DNA of 64,000 bases from a virus. The notes beneath the pieces were generated by a model, which worked only from the letters and a program-made list of their open reading frames with translations, ran no database searches and had not been told where the DNA came from. Location of the stretch: positions 25,130-89,129 of the IMG/VR virus record IMGVR_UViG_3300033153_009650; one strand, written 5' to 3'. Below, one piece after another: positions 8,866-17,382 of the stretch (positions are counted from its first letter, which is position 1; each line of letters opens with the position of its first letter). A program made the position numbers and the translations under genes.

Positions 8866-9868
8866 TTGAATAATCTCCTATATGTACATAACTATCGAAT
8901 GGTAGTTTCCCAGCCTTGATATAATGGGCATCAATATGTGTCCCCCATAAACAGCCAGGACAATTTTCCTTTACAATAGGTTTCCATATGTCTTGAAATT
9001 CTTGCCAGCGATTGTACAACTCAGTTACACAAATTTTTTTACCCGATCCAAGATCAGGTTGAAAGTCATCGCAAGGGTAAACAAAGCCATCACAATCTAC
9101 AGTAACCCATGAAGGAAATTCCTTATAATTAGCACAATTCCATGAGTAGTCTGTTAGTAGATTAGGATTGTCCCTTAATAAGTCAATGAACAGCCTACTT
9201 GTATGACATAATTCTCCCTGTTCCTTTAATTCGTATAACTCATTTAAGAAGGAGATAAACTGAACTATGTCTTCATTACGGAAAAGTAGTTCTTGCATTT
9301 CTGGATAATTTTTGCATTTGCTTCCAGGCTGTCCCCTATCCTGATGTATAAGGTCAAAAAAACTCCAGATTTTTTTCTGACTCATTTTTTTCACTGAATC
9401 AATAAATAGTTTATAGTTATTTCTTGTCAATGTTGTAATAGCCGCAACATCCCGAACTCGCCCTAACTGGAGAAATTGAGTTAAGGCGGGAACGGCGAGA
9501 TCGTTTTTGAGAGAACTTGATTTGTCTATTCCTTCAATATCAAAACTCATTGATAAAGATTTTGCCCCAGACAAATAAAGTTGTTCTACCTTGTTCCAAA
9601 AATTAGGTACCATTCCTGAAGTTATAACAGTTGTATGAATTCCTAAAGATTCGGTATATCCTACAACTTCTGGTAATTTTTCAAAATCGTATAAAGGCTC
9701 AGCCCCATAGAATGCAATGAATCCACATCCTATTTTTTTCAAATTATCAATTCCTTTTAACCAACTTTCACAAGATAGGGAATTACTTTTTCCAGTAACC
9801 ATCCCACAATAACTACATCTAAGAGGACAGATTCTGGTCCATAAAATTTCAGCTTTTACTATTTCCAT
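8852..9868 (-). CDS. Radical SAM enzyme in the 7-deazaguanine operon
   Basis: 338 residues from the ATG that overlaps the folE stop (TAATG). An in-frame GTG at 9880 is less likely. CPLRCSYC (Cys14, Cys18, Cys21) is the CxxxCxxC site for the 4Fe-4S cluster and SAM, followed by FIAFYGAEPL, the GGEP-like motif. Extra C-terminal cysteines (WNCANY, CDGFVYPCDDF, CPGCLWG) resemble SPASM-type auxiliary clusters. It is not QueE, which is encoded separately. Position between folE and queC suggests a step in, or beyond, preQ0 chemistry, such as base tailoring. Reaction unknown. Confidence 0.8.
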   Translation of the reverse strand: MEIVKAEILWTRICPLRCSYCGMVTGKSNSLSCESWLKGIDNLKKIGCGFIAFYGAEPLYDFEKLPEVVGYTESLGIHTTVITSGMVPNFWNKVEQLYLSGAKSLSMSFDIEGIDKSSSLKNDLAVPALTQFLQLGRVRDVAAITTLTRNNYKLFIDSVKKMSQKKIWSFFDLIHQDRGQPGSKCKNYPEMQELLFRNEDIVQFISFLNELYELKEQGELCHTSRLFIDLLRDNPNLLTDYSWNCANYKEFPSWVTVDCDGFVYPCDDFQPDLGSGKKICVTELYNRWQEFQDIWKPIVKENCPGCLWGTHIDAHYIKAGKLPFDSYVHIGDYSSDRK

Positions 9869-10431
9869 TATCTGGTCCACAATGACATTAATTCACTTCT
9901 GGCAGCGAAACCTTTGTTAGAATCCTCCAAAAATATTCCTTTCAAAGAGCTGTATCCCATAATAGAATTTTGTTTTTCAACTCCTCTACAAGCAATACAA
10001 AGGTGTTTTGCCTCGGTTAGACACGCTGCTCCAAGAGGATTTAAATATTTCATTAAAGTATTAGTAACTTGTTCACCAATTCTTTCCTGTATTTGAAGTC
10101 GATGAGAAAAAATATCTAAAAGACGGGCCATCTTAGATACTCCAATAACAGGTCCATTAGGAATGTAAGCAATAAAAGCATTACCATAAAATGGAAGTAT
10201 ATGATGTTCGCACATACTATAAAATTCGATATCCTTCAAATAAATAAGTCCTCCGAATTGTTCCTCTTCATCTTCAAAGGTCTTGATTACATCTTCTGGA
10301 CTTTCACTATATCCTGAGAATAAATGTTTAAATGATTCAATAACTCTCTCAGGGGTTTCAATCAGTCCTTCTCTACTTGGATCGTCTCCTGTTAACTTTA
10401 GGAGTTCGGTTACTATTTGTTTTTCTTTCAT
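9868..10431 (-). CDS. folE: GTP cyclohydrolase I
   Basis: 187 residues, normal length for the family. It converts GTP to dihydroneopterin triphosphate, the first step to 7-deazaguanines. The CEHH motif (Cys74, His76, His77) and Cys145 in HLCIACRGV are the zinc ligands and active site; GVSKMARLLDIFSHRLQIQE is the usual core helix. Strong AAGGAG ribosome site. It opens the sub-operon with the radical SAM, Vsr-like and queC genes. A hairpin lies just upstream (10457-10503). Confidence 0.95.
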   Translation of the reverse strand: MKEKQIVTELLKLTGDDPSREGLIETPERVIESFKHLFSGYSESPEDVIKTFEDEEEQFGGLIYLKDIEFYSMCEHHILPFYGNAFIAYIPNGPVIGVSKMARLLDIFSHRLQIQERIGEQVTNTLMKYLNPLGAACLTEAKHLCIACRGVEKQNSIMGYSSLKGIFLEDSNKGFAARSELMSLWTR

Positions 10432-10456
10432 AAAGGCTCCTTAAAACAAAAAGGTT

Positions 10457-10503
10457 CTGGTGGGAATATTCTCAAGTTCTTCTCTGAAGATTTTTCCCAC
10501 CAG
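10457..10503 (-). terminator. Hairpin between the HTH gene and folE, terminator-like
   Basis: Perfect 10-bp inverted repeat (CTGGTGGGAA / TTCCCACCAG) with a 27-nt loop, followed on the minus strand by AACCTTTTTGTTTT and then the folE ribosome site. The U-rich tract suggests an intercistronic terminator or attenuator that would separate folE-queC from the genes upstream. Confidence 0.55.
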
Positions 10504-10534
10504 TCCTTATATCTTTAAATTTTTCCTTTCCTCT

Positions 10535-11026
10535 TTATGAGACCACTTTGAAAACGCCCTTGTTCTCTTTGACTTCAAGTCCTTTATCCTTTTTGAGATG
10601 TTGGAGATGACCTTTAACCCTGCCTTCTTTTACTCCTAATTTCTCAGCGGCTTTCTCAATGGTAGTTCCTTTGAAAAAGAGTTCATCCAATGCGGCTGAC
10701 TGAGAGCCAAGCTTATGGCCATATCTGCTTTTCTCTTTGACAGATTTTGCTTTCTTTTCTTTCGGAGGTTTTGATTCCGATGGTTTTGATTCTGGAGGTT
10801 TTGGCATTTCAAATCCCAGGACCTTTAAAGTAGCAATTGATTCTTTTGTCAACTTGTCACCAGGCTCCAGCATTTTTGTGACCTTTTTGATCTCATTTAT
10901 CAATTTATCTTTCGTGGTTTTCTGCGCTGTTGGTAAGGCTGGTTCAAGATCCATAAGGTTGTTCAGGTCCTTTGCCAATTCAATCAATTCCTTTACTGTG
11001 GGTTCATTATTTTTCTTTTTCGCCAT
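10535..11026 (-). CDS. Lys/Pro-rich protein with C-terminal winged-helix DNA-binding domain
   Basis: 163 residues. A short helical N-terminus is followed by a Pro/Lys/Ser-rich linker near residues 75-100. A C-terminal domain (about 110-160) has the look of a winged helix: ALDELFFKGTTIEKAAEKLG, then VKEGRVKGHLQHLKKDKGLEV and a beta wing. It may be a structural DNA-binding or regulatory protein. The leader (11053-11066) contains ATTAACCATTTAAT, a motif shared with other early leaders. Confidence 0.6.
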   Translation of the reverse strand: MAKKKNNEPTVKELIELAKDLNNLMDLEPALPTAQKTTKDKLINEIKKVTKMLEPGDKLTKESIATLKVLGFEMPKPPESKPSESKPPKEKKAKSVKEKSRYGHKLGSQSAALDELFFKGTTIEKAAEKLGVKEGRVKGHLQHLKKDKGLEVKENKGVFKVVS

Positions 11027-11072
11027 TTTCTTTTCTCCTTTCCTTTTTTTTGATTAAATGGTTAATGACTGT

Positions 11073-11510
11073 CTATCTCTCTTTCCTTATAAGATTCCCT
11101 CCTTTAAGAATACTATGGATTTCAGGATTCCCAGACAGGTTGTCTCCAAAACGGTTAGTAAATCCAAATCCATGTAATGTCCCTAAACCTTCATTTATCA
11201 AGCACGATTCATATATCTTTCGTAGAAGATCTGGTTGATTTTTTGGAAAATATTTTTTTACAGAATTTACTTGTTTAAGGAATTTTGTTGTTTTTGTTTT
11301 TGCTGATCCTTTTACAGATTTGATTATTGGATGATAAAAATTAACAAGCATATCCATTATACTCAAGTATAAACTTTTCAAGGAAGGATAGGGCCAGTAG
11401 TTAAGATTTGGCATACTTAACAAAATATCCGACATTATCTCGTTAGGATTGGCGTCATAAGGATAAGATCTTTTCTTGCCATTGATAATTATTAAAATAG
11501 ATTCTTTCAC
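11073..11510 (-). CDS. Hypothetical protein between queE and the HTH gene
   Basis: 145 residues from a GTG preceded by AAAGGAGG. Not recognised. It is basic in the middle (KSVKGSAKTKTTKFLKQVN) and ends with GTLHGFGFTNRFGDNLSG, with no signal peptide. It has its own promoter-like leader (11532-11560) almost identical to the one before the 61-aa gene at 17369. Confidence 0.6.
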   Translation of the reverse strand: MKESILIIINGKKRSYPYDANPNEIMSDILLSMPNLNYWPYPSLKSLYLSIMDMLVNFYHPIIKSVKGSAKTKTTKFLKQVNSVKKYFPKNQPDLLRKIYESCLINEGLGTLHGFGFTNRFGDNLSGNPEIHSILKGGNLIRKER

Positions 11511-11531
11511 TCTTTCACCTCCTTTCTAAGT

Positions 11532-11560
11532 ATTATATATTATTTTCAGATGTTTTTAAT
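11532..11560 (-). promoter_or_regulatory. Promoter-like leader, copy 1
   Basis: On the minus strand ATTAAA (-35-like), a 17-nt spacer, TATAAT (-10), then ACTTAGAAAGGAGG. It matches the leader at 17574-17602 over about 42 nt with only three differences, which supports a conserved phage promoter plus ribosome site rather than chance AT-richness. Confidence 0.5.
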
Positions 11561-11572
11561 ATTTTTTTTGTT

Positions 11573-12226
11573 TTAAATCCCTCTTTTTTCAGAATCCCAA
11601 ATGATTTTATGTAGTTGCACATTCACAGTCACGTCCCAAAACTTATCCTTTTTAATCATTGAGATTAAATCTGCCGGACTAAACTTTCCAAATACTGTGC
11701 TCAATGCCACATTAGCTTGACTCCCCAAATCTCTTAATCTGGAAACTGTTTCCTTTGCCAGATAGTATTCTTCTGGGCTTTGAAGAACCAACTTAATCCA
11801 ATCACAAGAAGTCAAACGAGTAAAGTTTTTTGTAATCATCTTTTCCCAACACCATAACTTGTAATCAACAATCCAACCAAAATTTTCGTCATATAAATCT
11901 TGGGGAAGCTCAATACTTCCATTTGTTTCTACTGTGACTTTATGCCCTTTATACAGAAGCTCTTTAATTAAAGGAATTAATTCTCTCACCTGCAATAAGG
12001 GCTCTCCTCCAGTAATCGTAATTTTTTTACAACCAATAGTCTTAACAAGATTAAAAATAGCGGCTTGTTCATATATTTCCCCAGCATTTGCTTTCTGAGC
12101 ATACTTGGTATCACAGTAAGGACATTTTAAATTGCATCCGGCAAAACGAATAAATGTTGACATTGTTCCTTGATGAAAAGTGCTAACTTCTCCGTCGATA
12201 CTGGTAAAGATTTCGTTTATAATCAT
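11573..12226 (-). CDS. queE: QueE-like 7-carboxy-7-deazaguanine synthase
   Basis: 217 residues from the ATG with AAAGGAG seven bases upstream; a TTG 18 bases earlier is unlikely. Radical SAM enzyme of the preQ0 pathway: INEIFTSIDGE is the typical QueE start, CNLKCPYC gives the CxxxCxxC cluster ligands (Cys31, Cys35, Cys38), and ITITGGEPLLQ is the GGEP motif. It rearranges 6-carboxytetrahydropterin to 7-carboxy-7-deazaguanine, the substrate of QueC. Confidence 0.92.
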   Translation of the reverse strand: MIINEIFTSIDGEVSTFHQGTMSTFIRFAGCNLKCPYCDTKYAQKANAGEIYEQAAIFNLVKTIGCKKITITGGEPLLQVRELIPLIKELLYKGHKVTVETNGSIELPQDLYDENFGWIVDYKLWCWEKMITKNFTRLTSCDWIKLVLQSPEEYYLAKETVSRLRDLGSQANVALSTVFGKFSPADLISMIKKDKFWDVTVNVQLHKIIWDSEKRGI

Positions 12227-12354
12227 TTTCTTTCTCCTTTCCAAAATAACGTTTCATTATAAGTTTCCATGTTATTTTTCTGAATGGAATTGATCCTACA
12301 GCTATATCATAATATGAGCAGTATGCTTATCTCCGGCAGCTAAGTAAATTTTCA

Positions 12355-12762
12355 TTAAGCCGTCACCTCTGCGTATGATGTTGGGGTTTCATAGAGACGA
12401 ACAAAAGATATCTTTCCCTCTATCCTCATCTCCTCCCACCTATTCTGTAAACGACTCAGTATCCAAATAACCATATTCTCCGCTGTTGGCATTTCCCAAG
12501 GGAAGTTAATCCCAAGTTGCCCGGGTTCTGATTTTAAATCATTGAGCAAAACATGATCAACATGATCAAGAATCTCCTGTTTTACTATGATTTTTAAATG
12601 GGTAAAATCAATCACCATTCCCGAGTCATAGTCTATCTTTCCTTTAACTCCGACTAAAAGTCGGTATCCATGGCCGTGAAGACTTTTACATTTTCCCTTA
12701 TATCCCGGCAGACGATGAGCCGCATCAAAAGTAAATTCCTTAATCACTGTTACCTGATTCAT
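12355..12762 (-). CDS. queD: QueD-like 6-carboxy-5,6,7,8-tetrahydropterin synthase
   Basis: 135 residues from the ATG at 12762, which has an AAAGGAGAGG site. An in-frame upstream ATG at 12876 would add 38 residues and overlap the previous gene; the family's usual length of about 120 favours the shorter form. Zinc ligands His16, His29 and His31 in FDAAHRL and LHGHGY, catalytic Cys25 in the CxxxHGH motif, and ETPTSYAEV near the end are all present. It makes 6-carboxytetrahydropterin from the FolE product. Confidence 0.93.
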   Translation of the reverse strand: MNQVTVIKEFTFDAAHRLPGYKGKCKSLHGHGYRLLVGVKGKIDYDSGMVIDFTHLKIIVKQEILDHVDHVLLNDLKSEPGQLGINFPWEMPTAENMVIWILSRLQNRWEEMRIEGKISFVRLYETPTSYAEVTA

Positions 12763-12868
12763 TTTTCCTCTCCTTTCGTTTATAGTTTTTAGCCATTTAT
12801 ATAATTCATCTCCGATAGCTTCTCTTAAGTTTTTTTCTTGATGTTTTGCTATATTTTTTATTCTTGAT

Positions 12869-13453
12869 CTATACATCTCTCACTCTCTGGATTATGGCAA
12901 TTTTGCCTTCTTCAAACTGAAATCCATTGCAGATTTCCTTAAGAATTATAGGAGTCTGTTTGTTTCTGCTAAATCCAATATTAACCCATCGACCGTTAAA
13001 TGAAGTCAAGGCATTAATAATATATTTTGGATTAATCTTTATTTCAATCTTTTGTTTGATAGATTTATCTGTATCAATTTTTCCTTCCATTTTTCCTATG
13101 TCAAGATTTAAAACTTTTATTTTAAGACTACGTCCAAAAATAAGACTCATAGCGATATATCTTTTGTCTGTCAATATTTTGGCATATCTTGCCAGATGTA
13201 ATAATTCAATTCGATTAATTCTTATTATATGATCAAAATCTTTCTGTAATATATTGCTAATATCTGGATATTTCAGATTTTCACTGATGGGAGATAAAAT
13301 TATAATATTCTCTTTCTTTTCTAAACTATATAACCCTTCCTCTCTCTGTTGACCAAAATAACCTATATGAAGACTATATCCATCACTGGCAAACAAATTT
13401 CCTTGTTTCACATATAAATAACCAAGAGATTTAAATATTACAGTTTCTTTCAT
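12869..13453 (-). CDS. Possible second sliding-clamp-like protein
   Basis: 194 residues. Segments look like DnaN domains: YPDISNILQKDF, RINRIELLHLARYAKILTDK, KIEIKINPKYIINALTSFNG and then NKQTPIILKE. The protein is only about half the length of a clamp and divergent, so this is tentative. It could be a clamp relative, a clamp inhibitor or an independent fold. It lies between queD and the DnaB-type helicase. The other clamp gene is at 3714-4712. Confidence 0.45.
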   Translation of the reverse strand: MKETVIFKSLGYLYVKQGNLFASDGYSLHIGYFGQQREEGLYSLEKKENIIILSPISENLKYPDISNILQKDFDHIIRINRIELLHLARYAKILTDKRYIAMSLIFGRSLKIKVLNLDIGKMEGKIDTDKSIKQKIEIKINPKYIINALTSFNGRWVNIGFSRNKQTPIILKEICNGFQFEEGKIAIIQRVRDV

Positions 13454-13532
13454 AACCTTGGCACAAAATGTAACTGTATCAAAGTCAGATCTATTCCTTT
13501 TCCTGTCAATTCTAATTTGTTTTATTTTTTTT

Positions 13533-14996
13533 TCATATTAAGCAACTATCCAAGTAAGGTTTTCCAATTTTGAGTTGTTGAAGAACTATGCACTGTTGAG
13601 AAACGCTGAAATCATCATCTCTTATTTTCATTGGAGAGATTCTCATAATCCCCAACTCTTTTTCTTCTGGAGTTTGATTTAAAGAAAAAGCAATATCTAC
13701 TTCTGCCTTTTTTCTAATATCCTCAGCAAAGTCTCCCGATCTTACAACTTTTGAATCGTCTCTTCCTGTATTACTCTGACTACCAGTTACAATTAAACAG
13801 TGCTTTTCCATAGCAAGAGCTTTATGCATTAATACCGTTTCGTATATCCTGTGACGGTATTCATTGGTCTTTGAATTCTCAGGAGCAAACTTGTCTGCAT
13901 AATCAGTCACGATTATATCAGGAACCCATCCTTCATAGTATTCCCAATTATCAAGCATTCCTCTAAGTTTTGAAATATTCAGAGAGTTAGGAGGAGGGGT
14001 TATTAACTTAAATCTGTTGCCTCTTAAAAAAGTTTTCTTCAAAGCCTGCCCTTTATCAATTCCATCTTTAGCCGTTAGTTCTTCTTTTCTTTTCACAATA
14101 TGATAAACAGCTGGTTTAAATTCTTCTGTTCCTCTACACTTGGTACAATATTTTCCTAAATCTGTTTTTCTACATTTTTTATTTTGTCTTAATTCACAAT
14201 CAAATACAGGAATTGAAATTTTGCCCGCCCATCTGGATTTAGGGAGTCCTGTCAAATTATGCTGAATTCTTCTTGTCATTTGTTTTTCCGACATTTCCAA
14301 ACTAATGAACAAAACATTAAACCCTATGAACAATCCTCTCAATGCAATTTCTTGAAGCCACCATGTTTTTCCTCTTCCCATTGGACCAACGACCATTATT
14401 AACATATCCCTTTCAAAAGATCCAAACATCTTACCTAAATCGCCAGGCAGAGCAAACATCCTATCTCCTACATCTTTATCAAATGCTTTCTTAATTACCT
14501 TTGGGTCTGTGATAGGATCTATTCCGATTGTTTCCGATCTGGCTATTCTACTAAAATTGGCAATGAGAGTTTCTGCTTCTTCCACATTATCATTAACAAG
14601 ATCGCTTGACAATTGCTGTCTTAGAATTTCTAAGGATGACTTTCTGAAATGAATTTCTGACTTATCGAGGATATAATCTATATTGAATGTCTGACTACTT
14701 TCATATTCTCCTGAGATGCTGGCAAGGAAATCTCTTATCAAGGCAATCTGATCAGGATCATTTTCTCTTTTTTCATAGGTTAAAAATAGATCCTGAATTT
14801 GTTTCCCTGGGGCTTGCTTATATTGACCATAATATTTTTTGCACCATTCTGCAATAGTTTTGGCATAAGGCAAAAGAAGAAAATCAGGACGATAGATATC
14901 CAACACTTGCGTCAAAAAGTTAGTACTGATTATCATTCCTGTTATGATTTGCCGTTCTATACGACTATCGATTATGGGTTTACGTCTGGTGATCAT
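13533..14996 (-). CDS. dnaB: DnaB-type replicative helicase
   Basis: 487 residues. The N-terminal domain (about 1-150) starts with the DnaB-like DSRIERQIITGMI. The RecA-like ATPase has Walker A GPMGRGKT (204-211), FISLEMSEKQM, and Walker B IIVTDYADKF near 361-370. A four-cysteine insert (Cys267, 275, 284, 287) suggests a zinc finger within the motor, unusual for bacterial DnaB but seen in phage versions. Residues 432-446 (EVDIAFSLNQTPEEK) recur in a small ORF at 32080-32295. Its ATG overlaps the stop of the upstream initiator-like gene. It unwinds DNA at the fork. Confidence 0.88.
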   Translation of the reverse strand: MITRRKPIIDSRIERQIITGMIISTNFLTQVLDIYRPDFLLLPYAKTIAEWCKKYYGQYKQAPGKQIQDLFLTYEKRENDPDQIALIRDFLASISGEYESSQTFNIDYILDKSEIHFRKSSLEILRQQLSSDLVNDNVEEAETLIANFSRIARSETIGIDPITDPKVIKKAFDKDVGDRMFALPGDLGKMFGSFERDMLIMVVGPMGRGKTWWLQEIALRGLFIGFNVLFISLEMSEKQMTRRIQHNLTGLPKSRWAGKISIPVFDCELRQNKKCRKTDLGKYCTKCRGTEEFKPAVYHIVKRKEELTAKDGIDKGQALKKTFLRGNRFKLITPPPNSLNISKLRGMLDNWEYYEGWVPDIIVTDYADKFAPENSKTNEYRHRIYETVLMHKALAMEKHCLIVTGSQSNTGRDDSKVVRSGDFAEDIRKKAEVDIAFSLNQTPEEKELGIMRISPMKIRDDDFSVSQQCIVLQQLKIGKPYLDSCLI

Positions 14997-15886
14997 GAAT
15001 AGTAAAATTCCTCCTTAGGAGTTTTTCGGATTGTCCCTGTAGGTTCTTTTTTCTTTCTTAATACTTTTGGTTTATGTTTTTCAGGTTGGGATTGTAAATA
15101 TGCAGACATGATGTTTTCAAATTTGGTTAAACCATTTTTAGATTTATGACGAAGAACAACAAGACTCCTTAAATTTGCTTTCCAAAAATTATTATTCAGA
15201 ACCCATTTTATTACAGGAGTAATTTCTTTTTGGAAGTTGAATCCATCAATACGAACCAACTTGTCTAAAGTATCAACAGAATTAGAAATGACAGAACCTT
15301 TTGGAGAGGATTTGTTTGTATCCCAAATACTATGCATATCCTTACCTCCTGTTATGGAGGCTCTTTCCTTTAGAAACCAGTTGGAAAGATTTTTGTAAAG
15401 TCTGTGATTTTTGATTTTGGGGTAAATATTTTTCTTATTACTATATATCTTATTACTATATATCTTATTACTATACCCTTGGTTTTCTATTTCTGGATTA
15501 TCTATTTCATGGAAATCTAAAACAAGCTTTTCAAGTTTATCTTCATTTATTATCGTCGGAGTTGAAAAACAAATATGGACCCAATTAGTTATTCTCTTTT
15601 TTTCATCCCTCATAGAAGTTCTGTATAAATAATGATTTTTAATTAATTCGTTAATGGAAGATCTTATGGCGGTTTCTCCGTCTGTAGAAGTAGATGTTAG
15701 ACTACTAATCCATAATTTCCAATTGTCAGGTCGGGTCATTATGTAGGCATGAAGACCTTTTGCTTTAAAAGATAAATTCTTGTCCAATAAGGAAGTTAGA
15801 TTAATAGTTTTGTGGTATTCGTCTTGCTTGCCTGCTTTGACGATTATTAACATGCCTTTTTGAGGATCGTTTCTTTTATATTCCAA
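14993..15886 (-). CDS. Replication initiator-like helix-turn-helix protein
   Basis: About 297 residues. The N-terminal region resembles phage replication initiators/DnaD-helix proteins: a segment like NLTSLLDKNLSFKAKGLHAY, then RPDNWKLWISSLTS and TAIRSSINELIKNHYLYR, a winged-helix pattern. The middle has a repeated YSNKI sequence and the C-terminus is basic. Start choice is uncertain: a TTG at 15886 has GGGAGG six bases upstream, while the first ATG (15853) has no clear site but gives a start typical of the family. It probably recruits the DnaB-type helicase encoded right after it. Confidence 0.65.
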   Translation of the reverse strand: MEYKRNDPQKGMLIIVKAGKQDEYHKTINLTSLLDKNLSFKAKGLHAYIMTRPDNWKLWISSLTSTSTDGETAIRSSINELIKNHYLYRTSMRDEKKRITNWVHICFSTPTIINEDKLEKLVLDFHEIDNPEIENQGYSNKIYSNKIYSNKKNIYPKIKNHRLYKNLSNWFLKERASITGGKDMHSIWDTNKSSPKGSVISNSVDTLDKLVRIDGFNFQKEITPVIKWVLNNNFWKANLRSLVVLRHKSKNGLTKFENIMSAYLQSQPEKHKPKVLRKKKEPTGTIRKTPKEEFYYS

Positions 15887-15948
15887 AGACAACCTCCCAG
15901 GTGTTGGCAACAGTCGTATGTTGCGAAGGTTAATAAGAAAAGAGGGTA

Positions 15949-15976
15949 TGTCGGGGACACACCACTATCCCCGACA
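15949..15976. other. GC-rich hairpin between primase and initiator genes
   Basis: Perfect 9-bp inverted repeat TGTCGGGGA / TCCCCGACA with a 10-nt loop, in a 195-bp gap that is clearly richer in GC than the surroundings. No T-run follows on either strand, so a classical terminator is unlikely. It could be an RNA leader structure, an operator or part of a replication origin next to the initiator gene. No gene is seen in the gap. Confidence 0.45.
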
Positions 15977-16105
15977 CAAAACCTTGTTGGCCTCAAGGCA
16001 CCCTGCACCGGACCGACTGGAAAAAATATCCAATCTGAGGGTATAATATAATAGTAAATTAAAGAAATCAAGTATTTTTTTATTTTTTTTATTTTCCTAA
16101 ATATT

Positions 16106-17011
16106 TCAATTAGATAACAGTTCTGATTTCAATTGTCGCGCGTCTTTTTGCGACATGTTTGCAGGGTCGTCTTCTGTGGATATAATTTCTACATCTTTTC
16201 CAAATCCATTTAAAATGATAGCTAATTTATCTGCTTGCGCTTGTGCTTGTGGATCATCATCAAAGAAAACGAAATAAGATTCAAATTGATTTAGAAGCAT
16301 TCTGACTTGGCTCTTAGTAAATTCAATTCCAAAGGTTCCGACCGCTCCAGGACCAAATCTCCAAACATCGGTAATCCCTTCGACTATGATCACTGATTTA
16401 TTTTTGGTTTTATCAATTCCATAGAGTGTATGTTTGTGGTGAAGAATTTCATTTTCCATTTCACAGGCTTTATACTTTGCTTCTTGTCTATCTGTAATAT
16501 CTCTACCTTGATAGCTAACGAATTGATTTTGAAAATAAATAGGGGCTATAATTCTAAATCTATAATCTCCAAGATGACTTGTTCCTTTAAGATTCCATTC
16601 ATGGATAAGGTCGTCAGGATCAAAATTTCTGGATAATAGGTATTTTCTGTGAAAATCACTAAGAGACTGGCAATTTGGAGGAAAAGTCATGCCTTTATAT
16701 TGGGGAGAGGGTAAACGTCGAGTCTCACCTATGTCTCGACTGGATTCAGGCTTGTTTTTATATTTTTTAAGGTAGGTTTTGGCTGCGGGAAAAGAACATC
16801 CTAATAATTCCATGATAATATCGGGAAGAGATCTCCATCCGCAGCGCCAACAATTATAATATTCCTTTTCGATATTAAAACCTCCGTGCCAACCTTCATG
16901 TCCTGAACAGAATGGACATTTGATTTGTATCCATTTTGTCCTGGCGTGTTTGCCTCGGTCAGTATTTGGGATTCCAAAATCGTCAAGGAATTGTTTAATG
17001 TTGAATATCAT
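16106..17011 (-). CDS. dnaG: DNA primase, zinc ribbon plus TOPRIM
   Basis: 301 residues, shorter than bacterial DnaG, as usual for phage primases. The zinc ribbon is CPFC (Cys32, Cys35) and CWRC (Cys54, Cys57). The middle segment has FRIIAPIYFQNQFVSYQGRD, a primase RNA-polymerase-domain pattern. The TOPRIM domain has VIIVEGITDVWRFG (Glu211) and FFDDDPQAQ (Asp251-253). No C-terminal helicase-binding domain is visible. Its ATG overlaps the stop of the 53-aa gene upstream (TAATG). Confidence 0.88.
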   Translation of the reverse strand: MIFNIKQFLDDFGIPNTDRGKHARTKWIQIKCPFCSGHEGWHGGFNIEKEYYNCWRCGWRSLPDIIMELLGCSFPAAKTYLKKYKNKPESSRDIGETRRLPSPQYKGMTFPPNCQSLSDFHRKYLLSRNFDPDDLIHEWNLKGTSHLGDYRFRIIAPIYFQNQFVSYQGRDITDRQEAKYKACEMENEILHHKHTLYGIDKTKNKSVIIVEGITDVWRFGPGAVGTFGIEFTKSQVRMLLNQFESYFVFFDDDPQAQAQADKLAIILNGFGKDVEIISTEDDPANMSQKDARQLKSELLSN

Positions 17012-17172
17012 TAACGGTCCTTTGTCTGTTGAATTTTTTGATTATCGACAAGTATGCTTAAACATATAGGACATATGGACCAAAACGTGGTTGCTGGATC
17101 ATAAGGATCTCCGTCTCTATCTGTTAGAGCTTCGCAATCATCGATATTTCTATCACATTCAGGACAATACAT
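17011..17172 (-). CDS. Small four-cysteine protein upstream of primase
   Basis: 53 residues starting MYCPECDRNIDDCEALTDRD, then CPIC near the end. Two CxxC pairs suggest a zinc-binding knuckle. AAGGAG seven bases before the ATG; the stop overlaps the primase ATG, so it is translationally coupled to it. Function unknown. Confidence 0.65.
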   Translation of the reverse strand: MYCPECDRNIDDCEALTDRDGDPYDPATTFWSICPICLSILVDNQKIQQTKDR

Positions 17173-17202
17173 TATTATCTCCTTATTTTAGGTTATTGGT
17201 CG

Positions 17203-17382
17203 TTACATAAGCTCCTCAATATAATCAGGTTCCAGACCAAACCAATCCTCGCATATATCATAAGGTATTTCTCCTGCTTCTAATCTTTCAGCAAGATCTG
17301 TTTTGGCTTCATCAATTAAATCTTCTGCTTCTTCCTCTGTCATGCGATCCCTTTTCATAAGAATGTCTTTAATTTTTTCCAT
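17203..17382 (-). CDS. Small acidic phage protein
   Basis: 59 residues, MEKIKDILMKRDRMTEEEAE at the start, then LAERLEAGEIPYDICEDWFG and LEPDYIEELM. Acidic and helical, with a start overlapping the previous gene by 14 bases and an AAGGAA ribosome site. The pattern of an EEA helix followed by CEDWFGLEPDY looks like a widespread phage protein of unknown function. Confidence 0.65.
   Translation of the reverse strand: MEKIKDILMKRDRMTEEEAEDLIDEAKTDLAERLEAGEIPYDICEDWFGLEPDYIEELM

Noticed and set aside
12250-12355. 17-codon frame MKIYLAAGDKHTAHIMI after queD, open in another frame afterwards
   Set aside because: Very short; a frameshifted relic is possible but cannot be shown.
15847-16071. 74-codon minus and 63-codon plus frames in the gap after the primase gene
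   Set aside because: They mirror each other over a hairpin, have no ribosome site and no protein-like pattern.
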